From CAYNJG01 sp965216885 (GTDB taxonomy: Bacteria; Planctomycetota; Planctomycetia; Pirellulales; Pirellulaceae), in NCBI GenBank assembly GCA_965216885.1, contig OZ244209.1, positions 6,076,001 to 6,140,000 on the forward strand: 64,000 nt of DNA. Reading direction: 5' to 3'. The notes below the pieces were generated by a model. It was given only the letters and a program-made list of their open reading frames with translations, was not told the DNA's origin and made no database searches. Numbering within the stretch: position 1 is the stretch's first letter; every line of letters begins with the position of its first letter. Below are positions 16,402-24,518 of this stretch, one piece after another. Position numbers and translations under genes: made by a program.

Positions 16402-17397
16402 TTAGCCTCTGAATTGAGTCGTCGGACGACAGAACCGCGAGAACACGCTAGTGGGGTTCGCACGAATGCGTTTTGCCTGATCACAGAGCCGTTCAACTTC
16501 GGCGTCCGACTCTTCACGTGATCGGTCTTGGAAGATGTGACCAGACTGGACAGCGTTCCAGCACGTGACTAATCGATCTGCCACGTACTGTTGGTAGCTC
16601 GGTCGGATACCTGCCCGAAAGTTGGCTACCCGAATGAGGTTGAATTGATCCGGCATCGGCTTGCCGACGAGCTGATCAATCATGTAGATCGTTTCATCGC
16701 CGAGGTCGCCTGACCCCAGAGCCCATCCGTAGATGGAGAGCTGATCAGCCCATTCGGTCTTGGAGTCTTCGAGACACAGCTCGTTGACTTCCATCCCATC
16801 CACGTCCATGGGGCGGAATTTTGGATGTGCTTGTTCGTGGGAACGACTGGGTTTATCCGATTCGAATCCGTCACGACAAAGTCGATAGCCTTTGGCTGGT
16901 GAGATGCCGGACTTCTTTGCACAGAACCCCATCACCTTCCAGTCAAGGACGACCCGACGACCTTTCCGAACGAACTCGCAGTCAGGCTTACCAAGGATCG
17001 GAACCCCGAGGATCTCACCTGTTACCGAGAACTCGAATCGTGGATCTTCGTCGGCTCCCTTTAGGAGATCGACGAGAGTGTCGTGCATGCCTGATACGTG
17101 GTAACACTGCTTCAGGTATTTGCCTGCTTCTCTCGCCCAATCACGGTTGTGCGGCTCGACTTGAGACTCAAACAAAGCTTCGAAGCTGTAGTCTGACTCG
17201 CGGTTTGCCCTGACTCCAAACAGCAAAGCGTGAAGGTCCGACTTTTCGTAAGCGTCGAACGCCGACCCGGCAGCCGCTGGTTGTTTCTGCGGTTCACGTG
17301 GTGGACGAGCTTCGGCGAGATACCGGAGAACATATTCGTCCGGTGATTTCTCGAATGTCGTAAGAGCTGAGTAGCTCAGGAATTTTGGACTTCTCAT
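16402..17397 (-). CDS. PD-(D/E)XK superfamily exonuclease (Cas4/RecB-like)
   Basis: The 331-residue protein carries the RecB/Cas4-type nuclease pattern: an opening LSYSALTTFEKSPDEYVLRYL, the central GKPDCEFVRKGRRVVLDWKV with catalytic Asp and Asp-x-Lys, and a C-terminal helix with YQQYVADRLV. No cysteine cluster typical of Cas4 is seen. Such phage nucleases act in recombination and replication. The gene overlaps the sigma-like gene by 4 bp. Confidence 0.8.
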   Translation of the reverse strand: MRSPKFLSYSALTTFEKSPDEYVLRYLAEARPPREPQKQPAAAGSAFDAYEKSDLHALLFGVRANRESDYSFEALFESQVEPHNRDWAREAGKYLKQCYHVSGMHDTLVDLLKGADEDPRFEFSVTGEILGVPILGKPDCEFVRKGRRVVLDWKVMGFCAKKSGISPAKGYRLCRDGFESDKPSRSHEQAHPKFRPMDVDGMEVNELCLEDSKTEWADQLSIYGWALGSGDLGDETIYMIDQLVGKPMPDQFNLIRVANFRAGIRPSYQQYVADRLVTCWNAVQSGHIFQDRSREESDAEVERLCDQAKRIRANPTSVFSRFCRPTTQFRG

Positions 17398-17930
17398 TTC
17401 GCGACACCTACCTCGCGGACTCTGGCGTGGTGTCGGATGCTTTGGAATTCCTTGCGTAAGCTACTATCCGTGATGCCCAATTCCTCGCGTATGGTTGCGA
17501 ATGTCTTACCTTCGAGTCGTAACGTCATGATTTGACGTTGAAGGTCGTTTTGACACACGCCGTTGAGAAGCTCGTCCCGCATCTCGAAGTCTTCGAAGAA
17601 ATCTTCAACGACTAGATCCGACTCGTTGATCGCGAACGTTTCGAATTCTTGGTTCTTCACCCCGACGCCGCGAGGTATTGAGAATGGGTTTCCTGATTCT
17701 GATAAGTAGTCAATGCAGACGTTGTTTAGGCTTCGGCAGATGTATCGAACCAACCCACGTCCTTGAAGTTGCTTGACAGTCGCACACTCAGATAACACCA
17801 CCAATTTGAGCATCGCCTCACTCAACAGGTCGTCTTTGTGGCAGTACGCTTTCGGCTGTCGCTTGATGATGGCATTAACAACCTCGCTCGCCAGCTCACG
17901 GTGTTCTTCGCAGAATTGCTCAACGTTCAT
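17394..17930 (-). CDS. Sigma-70-like transcription factor
   Basis: The 178-residue protein resembles small sigma factors: region-2-like segments (CHKDDLLSEAMLKLVVLS, then RGLVRYICRSLNNVCIDYLSES) and a region-4-like C-terminus (LQRQIMTLRLEGKTFATIREELGITDSSLRKEFQSIRHH). It could redirect host RNA polymerase to phage promoters. The start at the ATG of MNVEQFCEEHRE overlaps the preceding gene by 11 bp; longer starts would run far into that gene. The long region 2-4 spacer is unlike classical ECF factors, so another DNA-binding role is possible. Confidence 0.68.
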   Translation of the reverse strand: MNVEQFCEEHRELASEVVNAIIKRQPKAYCHKDDLLSEAMLKLVVLSECATVKQLQGRGLVRYICRSLNNVCIDYLSESGNPFSIPRGVGVKNQEFETFAINESDLVVEDFFEDFEMRDELLNGVCQNDLQRQIMTLRLEGKTFATIREELGITDSSLRKEFQSIRHHARVREVGVAK

Positions 17931-18366
17931 AGATGTAGATCTCGTAGGGAGTAAAGAATTCAAAGTCGTTACAGACAGTCCCCTTGTCCGGATCGAAGTA
18001 ACGTCCGTTGTTGAAAGCCAAAGCGTGTCCGCCAGAACGACCGACACCCGTTAGCACACCAGAGTGGTGTTTGATGATCTCGTCGATGCGAGGTCCGAAG
18101 TCTCCGTAGCTGAAGACTCCGTTGCTGAAAACGCCTGATGGTTTGTTCTCAAGTCGAGTGACTTTCCAGCCCATTCGCCATGAAGCGTAGGTCAGCTCGT
18201 TCGGGTGAAACCCACGGCGTCCTTGCGGTTCCTTAGCGAACTCATCGACTAGCTCGCTACCGTCATGTCCGATGAGTTCTAATAACTCGTCACGGTTCGC
18301 CTCCGTCACCATGAGCACCGCCGTCAGGTGGCACTCCCATCTGTTTTGCTTCTGCAATAGCCGCAT
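17920..18366 (-). CDS. Putative papain-like (C39-type) cysteine peptidase
   Basis: The 148-residue protein has the pattern of a C39-like fold: Gln7 and Cys12 in QNRWECHLTAVLMV, then SGGHALAFNNGRYFDPDKG, giving a His and an Asp in the expected order. There is no signal peptide. C39-like phage proteins have been suggested to cut host or phage proteins, but here the assignment rests on spacing of residues only. It overlaps the VRR-NUC gene by 77 bp, so its true start may be further in. Confidence 0.55.
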   Translation of the reverse strand: MRLLQKQNRWECHLTAVLMVTEANRDELLELIGHDGSELVDEFAKEPQGRRGFHPNELTYASWRMGWKVTRLENKPSGVFSNGVFSYGDFGPRIDEIIKHHSGVLTGVGRSGGHALAFNNGRYFDPDKGTVCNDFEFFTPYEIYIYER

Positions 18367-18727
18367 TGATTTCTCTCATGACCTCGATGGGTTGTTTCAG
18401 TCGTCCGTATTTCGGTTTCCAGTAGTCACGCCAGTTCGGTGGCTGAAACAACTTGTCGTATTCCTCCTCAGTCGCAGCAGTGAGAATCCAAATGCCGACG
18501 CCGTGAGATGACCACTTTGGCCATTTCTCAATCTGTGCGTTCGTGAACTCGTAGCGACCGAGAACCTTCACGTCGATCCAACGCGACTGCCAGCGAACGT
18601 GATGGCAAAACAGATCAGGGAACCCCTTCTGGGCGATGTTCCCTTGTGTCTGTTCAACCAACCAATTCCGGTGCTCAAGAAACGGGATGAGCTTGTCTTG
18701 GATCTTTGATTCAGGCTTGCGAACCAT
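18290..18727 (-). CDS. VRR-NUC-type PD-(D/E)XK nuclease
   Basis: The 145-residue protein matches the stand-alone VRR-NUC domain: an N-terminal helix with ESKIQDKLIPFLEHRNW, then KGFPDLFCHHVRWQSRWIDVKV, in which the Asp of FPD and the Asp-x-Lys of IDVK form the nuclease centre, followed by an amphipathic helix. Phage relatives are often involved in branched-DNA processing (Holliday junction resolution). It is the first gene of the block that runs to the SET gene. Confidence 0.8.
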   Translation of the reverse strand: MVRKPESKIQDKLIPFLEHRNWLVEQTQGNIAQKGFPDLFCHHVRWQSRWIDVKVLGRYEFTNAQIEKWPKWSSHGVGIWILTAATEEEYDKLFQPPNWRDYWKPKYGRLKQPIEVMREINAAIAEAKQMGVPPDGGAHGDGGEP

Positions 18728-18778
18728 GACTATGCACCCACTATGCCAAAGTCACTACCAGCGACTTCTTGAAGGTCT

Positions 18779-18798
18779 ACGTGGTATTTGTTCCACGT
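18779..18798. promoter_or_regulatory. Inverted repeat in the promoter region of the VRR-NUC block
   Basis: ACGTGG and CCACGT flank an 8-base spacer about 50 bp upstream of the VRR-NUC start. The position suits an operator or a promoter-proximal hairpin. The adjacent GCAAC/GTTGC pair just past the next gene's stop may be a weak terminator. Confidence 0.4.
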
Positions 18799-18828
18799 GT
18801 TTGGTAGATATAAGCAACTAGATGTTGC

Positions 18829-19053
18829 CTAGAGACGACGGAGTTGTATGTCTGCCAGAAACAACTCAGACCACTTGAGAAGACAATCTTTGAGCAACCC
18901 ATTGAATTTTTGGGCTCGCTGTTTCAAGTACTTCGCCTTACTCTTTAGATAGTGGACTCGGGCATCTTCGATAGTGTAGAACGACTCACACATCCGTCCC
19001 TTGGATGTACTCAGTTGGGACTTGTACTTACCCGTTCGCACGCAGAGATGCAC
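18829..19053 (-). CDS. Small basic phage protein, unknown function
   Basis: The 74-residue protein is rich in Lys and Arg with a likely coiled helix (EDARVHYLKSKAKYLKQRAQKFN). Its composition suits nucleic-acid binding, but no family is recognised. It stands alone between the polymerase block and the VRR-NUC block. Confidence 0.55.
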   Translation of the reverse strand: MHLCVRTGKYKSQLSTSKGRMCESFYTIEDARVHYLKSKAKYLKQRAQKFNGLLKDCLLKWSELFLADIQLRRL

Positions 19054-19523
19054 GCCAAGTGGAAGTTCTCCCCGGTCATTGTCTCTAAAAGACTTCTATG
19101 CCCCGGATGCTAATCATAAATGCCAGTTGATTAGATTGGTTGTTGAGTGTGAGTATGACATGGGTAGATGGCGGAGGGCACATCTCGCAATACGGCATCG
19201 GTTGGTGCGGATTACGTTGCCGGCTATGCGTTGACCTGCGGGTCAACCCATGATCAGCAGGGCGTGTGCGAATACTGTGGCTCGTATTCGGGCATCGCCT
19301 CAGTGAAATCCGCCGTAAGGATTCTTTCTCAGGTTCTCTGCGCTGAGCGTTTGTGACGGAGGATCTACATCCGAATCAGCGGAATTGCATAGCGTGATCT
19401 GCAGCGTTGGCTACTATGGCTAGAGCGGTTGTCGCTAGTTTGGGTGTCTGTGCGAATTCGATGACCTCGTGTTGCGTACACAAAATGCCCTCAATTGTTG
19501 TTTCAAATCCTTGAGAGTGCTCC
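19054..19523. other. Intergenic stretch with no gene seen
   Basis: About 470 bp lie between the small basic protein and the rightward SUMF1-like gene. Short open frames exist on both strands but lack start signals and family-like sequence. It should contain the promoters of both flanking genes. Confidence 0.4.
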
Positions 19524-20510
19524 ATGCCGAAAGTTTTATCCGTCTCGTTTTTTGTCCTTTGTTTCACACCGTGTACGTCTGCGGAGGTGAACTTTGAATG
19601 GGCGACCGTAGGAAATCCGGGCAACACCGCCGATTCGACCGGTTTTGGCGCCGTGGACTATACCTACCGTATTGCCCGGCATGAGGTTACGAATGATCAA
19701 TACGCAGAGTTCTTGAACGCAGTAGCCGGTACGGATACACACGACCTTTACAGCAGAAGAATGGGCGACGAGCTGCGTGGTGGTATAAATCAGGACTGCG
19801 CCACAACCTGCACGTATACGGTAAAGCCAAACATGGGGAATAAGCCGGTGACCCACGTTACTTTTTGGGACGCCGTCCGATTTATAAACTGGCTGCACAA
19901 TGACCAACCAACGGGAGCGCAAGATAGTCTAACAACGGAAGAAGGTGCATACTCGCTCGGCGGCGTGTCTCGCCCGCCAAATGCAAGTGTCACACGGAAT
20001 GCGAATGCCACCGTGTTCATGCCAACCGAAGACGAATGGTACAAGGCCGCCTATCACAAGAACGACGGCATAACGGGTAACTACTATGACTATCCGACCA
20101 GCAGCGATAGTGTCCCGACGCTAGCCTTGGCTACCCTAATGGGAGATGTTGCAAATCCGGGTTTCAACGTGGCGAATGTGGATTCGGGGGCCGATTGGGG
20201 TGGCGAGAATGGTAACCTTACGACCGTTGGGAGTGCGATGAGTGTTAGCCCCTATGGGACATTTGACCAGGCTGGCAACGCCTGGGAGCACAATGAGACG
20301 CTTGTCCGGCCGTTCGCCAGGGGGCTCCGCGGAGGGAGCTTTATAACCTTCCCCCACCTTTCTGCAGCGTCGCACCGGAACGACTTGAGTACAGAATTTG
20401 CGATCGCCGATACGGGTTTTCGTGTGGCGAGCGTGCCGGAGCCAAATTCGCTCCTGTATCTCAGTCTTGCATTGTCAGCGGTCGGTCTCTTGCGGGAAAG
20501 GGCAAGGTGA
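19524..20510 (+). CDS. Secreted SUMF1/FGE-like domain protein with PEP-CTERM sorting tail
   Basis: The 328-residue protein has a signal peptide, an FGE-sulfatase-type domain (RIARHEVTNDQYAEFLNAVAG, then MPTEDEWYKAAYHK, the Asn-Ala-Trp-Glu motif AGNAWEHNE and RGLRGGSF) and a C-terminal PEP-CTERM signal (VPEPNSLLYLSLALSAVGLLRERAR). Family members range from formylglycine-generating enzymes to sugar-binding or structural proteins; the catalytic cysteines of true FGE are not apparent. PEP-CTERM is a bacterial export and anchoring signal, so this looks like a host-type gene carried by the phage. It is alone and against the direction of the neighbouring phage operon. Confidence 0.85.
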   Translation: MPKVLSVSFFVLCFTPCTSAEVNFEWATVGNPGNTADSTGFGAVDYTYRIARHEVTNDQYAEFLNAVAGTDTHDLYSRRMGDELRGGINQDCATTCTYTVKPNMGNKPVTHVTFWDAVRFINWLHNDQPTGAQDSLTTEEGAYSLGGVSRPPNASVTRNANATVFMPTEDEWYKAAYHKNDGITGNYYDYPTSSDSVPTLALATLMGDVANPGFNVANVDSGADWGGENGNLTTVGSAMSVSPYGTFDQAGNAWEHNETLVRPFARGLRGGSFITFPHLSAASHRNDLSTEFAIADTGFRVASVPEPNSLLYLSLALSAVGLLRERAR

Positions 20511-20532
20511 CTCACTGAATCTCCGTCACCTT
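20504..20532 (+). terminator. Possible terminator of the SUMF1-like gene
   Basis: AAGGTGAC and GTCACCTT form an 8-bp stem starting inside the stop codon of the SUMF1-like gene. Only a short T-stretch follows, so efficiency is uncertain. Confidence 0.4.
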
Positions 20533-20576
20533 TCGGGCATCGGTTAAGATCCTGTTGATTTTCATGTTCAGTGCGA

Positions 20577-20926
20577 TCAGTGAGCGGCAAGGCGCTTAGG
20601 AAAAATCAACACGCTGCTAAGGGTCAAGAGTTTGTTGATGTCCTGTGGTACATATAAGCAGGTCCTAGGTCCGTACTCTTTGTTGCCGGGTACTATCAGG
20701 TCTTTATCCAGATGCCAACCAAAAACTCGATTCCGAAGATTCCATGTTCTAAAAATTGAGAATCTCTTCCAAGTCTCGTGAATTGTCGTCCCGGCATATG
20801 TTGGGTGCTGGTGTTGATACTGCTGGTTGGACTTTCGCAGTATTCTTGACCAAGCATCATAGCTTTTCCGAGCGTCGGTTCGTTGACGTCATTGATCCCT
20901 ATGTTATGAACTTTCCGTTTGAACAC
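20577..20926 (-). pseudogene. Frameshifted phage HNH/AP2-type DNA-binding protein gene
   Basis: The first frame starts with GTG and reads KVHNIGINDVNEPT, the usual opening (VxGVGINDA) of a widespread phage family. The family sequence then continues one base back, in the -1 frame: YDAWSRILRKSNQ, HPTYAGTTIHETWKRF, and the highly typical LDKDLIVPGNKEYGPRTC and VPQDIN, ending at the stop at 20,577-20,579. No start exists in the second frame. The shift occurs around GGA AAA GC near 20,868. Either the gene is broken, or a -1 slip on the A-run is used, or a base was missed. Two usual Cys positions are replaced, which favours decay. Confidence 0.75.
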
Positions 20927-20936
20927 CTTCTTTTTC

Positions 20937-23141
20937 TTACTTGCTCGCCCACGAGTCCGCCCCTTTCACCCAGTCCATCTCAATGAGTGGGACTTGGTCT
21001 CTGTAGGTCTCTACAGCCGCGTGAATGGTTTTCTCAACGAGGTCAGCGAGATCCGGCTGGTGGACAGCGTGCACTTCGTCATGCAGGTTTAAGGTGCTAA
21101 CTACGAATTCAGATACGCCGCTGGGTTGTATGTCCCAGACCTTCCGTTGAACTGATTTACAGATCTCTGCCCCAGTCGACTGCATCAGGTGGTTACCGGC
21201 AGCCCGAACAATCGCACCTTGGATGGCGAACGCCGCACCGAACAGAGCTGATTGCGTGGCACCGCTACCCGTCTGAAGTCGACCGGGACGACGCATCACC
21301 TTGATACCGACGTCTCGCCATTCCTTGGGAGGGTTGTTCGCAAGCTCGTAGATTGCTCGCCGAGTCTTGTTTTCCAAAGTGAAGTCACGTTTGAAACCGA
21401 GGAAGGTTTCCACATAGTCGGCGGGCTCATCGAACGTAATGTGACCGCCTTCATGCTGTTGCATGGTGGCGAACTTGGCGTTCACCTCTTCCTGCTTTGC
21501 AGCAATACCGGGGAACATTTCCAGCCACCGTTGCATTGCCTCTTCAGCGACTTCAATGCTCACGCCTAGGTTCTTGTGCAGGGTGAAATCGTTGCCTCCG
21601 TACAGAAGGCTATAGACACCCGCCTTGGCTTTGCCGTACTTCGGCTTATCAGCGAGTACGTCGTCGTACGTCATTCCGGGGTAGAGACACATGCCAAACA
21701 ATGCGTGGATCTTCTTACCGGATTTGATGTTCTCCCGAAGGTCGTCGTCGTCGAACACAGCATCAGCGAGCGTGAATTCGAAAGCCGAGAAGTCCCCTAG
21801 GGAGAAGGCCATATTCTCCCACTTCATGGGGAAGCACTCGCGAATCTTCTTGCTGCTGTTTGTACTGTGCAGAGAGAGTCCGCCAGTTCCCGACATCCTC
21901 GAAGACTTGGTGCCGATCACGTTAAGGTCTGGATGTATACGACCTACTGAAAGCAACTTGTCGAACAGGTTGATCTCCTTGGCTGCGACTTTGGCGTCGA
22001 GCACTTCTTTCACACGTGAGTAGGAATTGTGGTCTTCGCCCCAGTCCAGAATCTCTTCGAGCTTCGCCTTCTCGGTCGTCTCGGCTATCACCACTCTCTC
22101 AATTGGCGTTAGAACCTCTTCGATGTAGGCTCGAACCTCCTTCGTCGAGTTGATGTTGATCGGACACGCCTGATAGACGTTCAATGACTCTTCACGGAGT
22201 CTCTTGATTCGATCGCAATCAATCTCAAAGCCTTTGTACCGTGAGCAAGCTACAGCAATTGCCAGTTCTGAATCATCGTCACCGGGCTCTGGTGAGCCTA
22301 GGTGTTCATACAGCTCACGGGTGTAGATGACGTCGTACTTGGCGTATGTCCGGGCATCCTCATTCTCCGCCCAATGCTGGATGTGGTGCTCAACAACCGG
22401 CATCTTCGAGAATCCGTCACTCGCTCGTTCTGGTGCACCGTCTGGACATGGGTTTCGATCCATCCAACGACAAGCCGTGGGGTGGTAACCGATGTCGTCT
22501 TGAGGACGCAGGTACTTCGGCGACTCAATGTCTTTGAAGTGAGCGTTTGGCTTGTGACCGAGAGCGTATTCGGCAAGGTACTTCAGACCCCCGGCTGGGT
22601 TGAAGTGAAGCACGACATCCTTGAAGAATGGGTCGTCTTCACGGTCGTAAACTTTCCATCGTGGACCATCTGCTGACTTCGCGAAGAAGATACCGTCGAT
22701 CTCGACACGTTTCTCAAGCTCAAGAGCCAGCACGTCGGCAAGTTCACGAGGTACCTTCCGAATCCGGATCGGTGCCCGTCGCATGAGATTCTGGTACTTT
22801 CCTTTTCGAGCCCAAAGCAACAGGTCACATGCGGCTTTAGGTTTGAGACAAAAGGCGTGATCAATCGCCTGCTGTTGTAACTCGTATGCACAGCGAGGGT
22901 TGGGCAGTTCGCCCGGTGTCATCAACCTGAAAATGTTGTAGACCTTCATCAATTGATAGTGGTCAAAACTCAAGTTGAATCCACAATTGTCGTTGTCCAT
23001 CATCCATTCAATGGTGTGCAACGTATTGCGGACAGGCTGCTTCCAGATTTCTATCAACTCTACAGGTCCGTCGTCTTCTGCAAGTTGCAGTAGGACCATG
23101 ATTCCATTCAGACCGGTCGTCTCACTGTCGTAGAAAATCAC
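20937..23141 (-). CDS. Family A DNA polymerase with 3'-5' exonuclease domain
   Basis: The 734-residue replicative polymerase is related to Pol I/T7 polymerases. The exonuclease motif I is YDSETTGL (Asp5, Glu7). Polymerase motif A is SLGDFSAFEFTLAD near residue 450; motif B is KYGKAKAGVYSLLYGG near 503-516; motif C is LNLHDEVHAV near the end. There is no 5'-3' exonuclease. It should copy the phage genome with the helicase and primase encoded nearby. It overlaps the next upstream gene by 4 bp (ATGA), showing translational coupling. Confidence 0.94.
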   Translation of the reverse strand: MIFYDSETTGLNGIMVLLQLAEDDGPVELIEIWKQPVRNTLHTIEWMMDNDNCGFNLSFDHYQLMKVYNIFRLMTPGELPNPRCAYELQQQAIDHAFCLKPKAACDLLLWARKGKYQNLMRRAPIRIRKVPRELADVLALELEKRVEIDGIFFAKSADGPRWKVYDREDDPFFKDVVLHFNPAGGLKYLAEYALGHKPNAHFKDIESPKYLRPQDDIGYHPTACRWMDRNPCPDGAPERASDGFSKMPVVEHHIQHWAENEDARTYAKYDVIYTRELYEHLGSPEPGDDDSELAIAVACSRYKGFEIDCDRIKRLREESLNVYQACPININSTKEVRAYIEEVLTPIERVVIAETTEKAKLEEILDWGEDHNSYSRVKEVLDAKVAAKEINLFDKLLSVGRIHPDLNVIGTKSSRMSGTGGLSLHSTNSSKKIRECFPMKWENMAFSLGDFSAFEFTLADAVFDDDDLRENIKSGKKIHALFGMCLYPGMTYDDVLADKPKYGKAKAGVYSLLYGGNDFTLHKNLGVSIEVAEEAMQRWLEMFPGIAAKQEEVNAKFATMQQHEGGHITFDEPADYVETFLGFKRDFTLENKTRRAIYELANNPPKEWRDVGIKVMRRPGRLQTGSGATQSALFGAAFAIQGAIVRAAGNHLMQSTGAEICKSVQRKVWDIQPSGVSEFVVSTLNLHDEVHAVHQPDLADLVEKTIHAAVETYRDQVPLIEMDWVKGADSWASK

Positions 23142-23332
23142 TCGTCGTATTCCTCCACCGTGTTGATTCGTTCCCGATGTGTTGGACCTTCAACCCTCCG
23201 CTGGTTGCAACATCCCGGACACGAACAGACATGAGGCGTGTTGGCTTTCTTCCCTGCGACTCCGTACCCACCCCAATAACCCGACCGCTTCTTTTTCAAA
23301 CGGCGATAGTGATGACGTCGGCTCGCTCTCAT
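23138..23332 (-). CDS. Small basic Cys-motif protein
   Basis: The 64-residue protein has a strongly basic N-terminus (RRHHYRRLKKKRSGYWG) and the signature TPHVCSCPGCCNQRR. It matches a small family found in bacteria and phages (RLKKKRxxYWG ... TPxPCSCxxCGNPR). The cysteines could bind a metal. Function unknown. It is coupled by 4-bp overlaps to both neighbours. Confidence 0.78.
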   Translation of the reverse strand: MRASRRHHYRRLKKKRSGYWGGYGVAGKKANTPHVCSCPGCCNQRRVEGPTHRERINTVEEYDE

Positions 23333-24261
23333 AGGTCGTTGCTGCTCAGTCCTTGGATCGTGATAGGGGCTTCGCTGTTGGGACGTTCTCCGTTGTGGTG
23401 GTAGTCAACGAAACGACCAATGAGTCCTCTGTCTTCAGGTTTTGCTGGATCAACCACGTTGTTCAAGAACGGCGTTATCTCTTCGAAAAGTACGTGGATT
23501 CCGTGGTAGTTCCCCGTAAGCGGTACGATGCCGAGGACGTCATCGAATTCCATCAGGGGAAAGTTTTCGAACATCACTTCGGACGTGGCGTCGAGAGGAC
23601 CATTACCCGCAAAGATTGCTCGACCGGACTTGAGGTGGAACTCTGCGTCCCGAAATGTCAGTTTGTTCCGCATGTGGGTGACTCGACTCGTGAGCCAAAT
23701 CGCAGCGTGACTGTCGGGAACATCGGGGTTCCACTGGTGGAACTTCACGTGTTTGAATGTCGTCTGTGAACCACCCTGCATGAGCCCGAAGTAGTAGGAT
23801 GTGATATCCATCTCAGCGAAGTAGATTCGCGAGTCGCTCACGACGAGGGCACACTTGCCGTTACCAACGATTCGAGAATTGGTGACGTCGAAGTCCGTGC
23901 ATTTCCTAAACGAAACTGCCGTCGAGTCCTGACCACCGTCGTTTCGATACTTGAAAGTGTTCTCAACGTTCAGGTAGTCGATTGCACATGAGTGACAATT
24001 GTCAAAGTTCACGACGCCTCGGTTGGGTGCCCAAGGATCATCCACGGGTTCAACGTAACCCTTGATCGGATCACCCACGAAAGTGATCTTTGCCCCTTCC
24101 AGATCGCGTATCGTTAGCTGTTGGATTTCGTTGAAGATGTCGGTGTGGACGTAGTGATCATGATCGTTGGAGAACACCAGTTGCTCGGGCGTCTCGATCA
24201 CAACCACCTCTCGGGTCCCACGTGGTTCAGTCGGCTTCTTCGTTACGGATGTTGTTGTCAT
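23329..24261 (-). CDS. Predicted right-handed parallel beta-helix protein
   Basis: The 310-residue protein has repeated short strands typical of a beta-helix: LTIRDLEGAKITFVG, VVNFDNCHSCAIDYLNVENT, VSFRKCTDFDVTNSRIVGNG, VVSDSRIYFAEMDITSYYFG. Such folds are common in carbohydrate lyases and phage tailspikes. There is no signal peptide. Its place inside the replication operon is unexpected for a virion protein. It overlaps its neighbours by 4 bp on both sides, so expression with the early genes is likely. Confidence 0.65.
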   Translation of the reverse strand: MTTTSVTKKPTEPRGTREVVVIETPEQLVFSNDHDHYVHTDIFNEIQQLTIRDLEGAKITFVGDPIKGYVEPVDDPWAPNRGVVNFDNCHSCAIDYLNVENTFKYRNDGGQDSTAVSFRKCTDFDVTNSRIVGNGKCALVVSDSRIYFAEMDITSYYFGLMQGGSQTTFKHVKFHQWNPDVPDSHAAIWLTSRVTHMRNKLTFRDAEFHLKSGRAIFAGNGPLDATSEVMFENFPLMEFDDVLGIVPLTGNYHGIHVLFEEITPFLNNVVDPAKPEDRGLIGRFVDYHHNGERPNSEAPITIQGLSSNDL

Positions 24262-24518
24262 TGGTTGCGGCTCAGATCGTGTTGAGGGGTTTCAGTTGGA
24301 TACTCTTCGTACCCATTGGGATAGGCGTTGTTCAGCTCGCGGATTCGTCGTTCGACGCCCTTGATGCTCGTTTCGTATGAGTTCCATCCCTGACCCTTGA
24401 CGTAGAACTGGTAACGTGACGTCTCTTCCTCGTACTCAACGGTCACGGAGGTGTTTGGGAACAGCTCGCCCTTCATCCTCGCCTTGAGGTTGGCGAGCAT
24501 TTGATCTTCTTGGCTCAT
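24258..24518 (-). CDS. Small phage protein, unknown function
   Basis: The 86-residue protein is chosen from the ATG giving MSQEDQMLANLKARM, which overlaps the phosphoesterase stop by 4 bp; a longer start would run further into that gene. It has an alpha/beta composition with VTVEYEEETSRYQFYVKGQG and a polar tail. No family is recognised. Confidence 0.65.
   Translation of the reverse strand: MSQEDQMLANLKARMKGELFPNTSVTVEYEEETSRYQFYVKGQGWNSYETSIKGVERRIRELNNAYPNGYEEYPTETPQHDLSRNQ

Noticed and set aside
19168..19356. Small plus-strand frame with CEYCG
   Set aside because: No good start and no similarity to known small proteins; too short to support.
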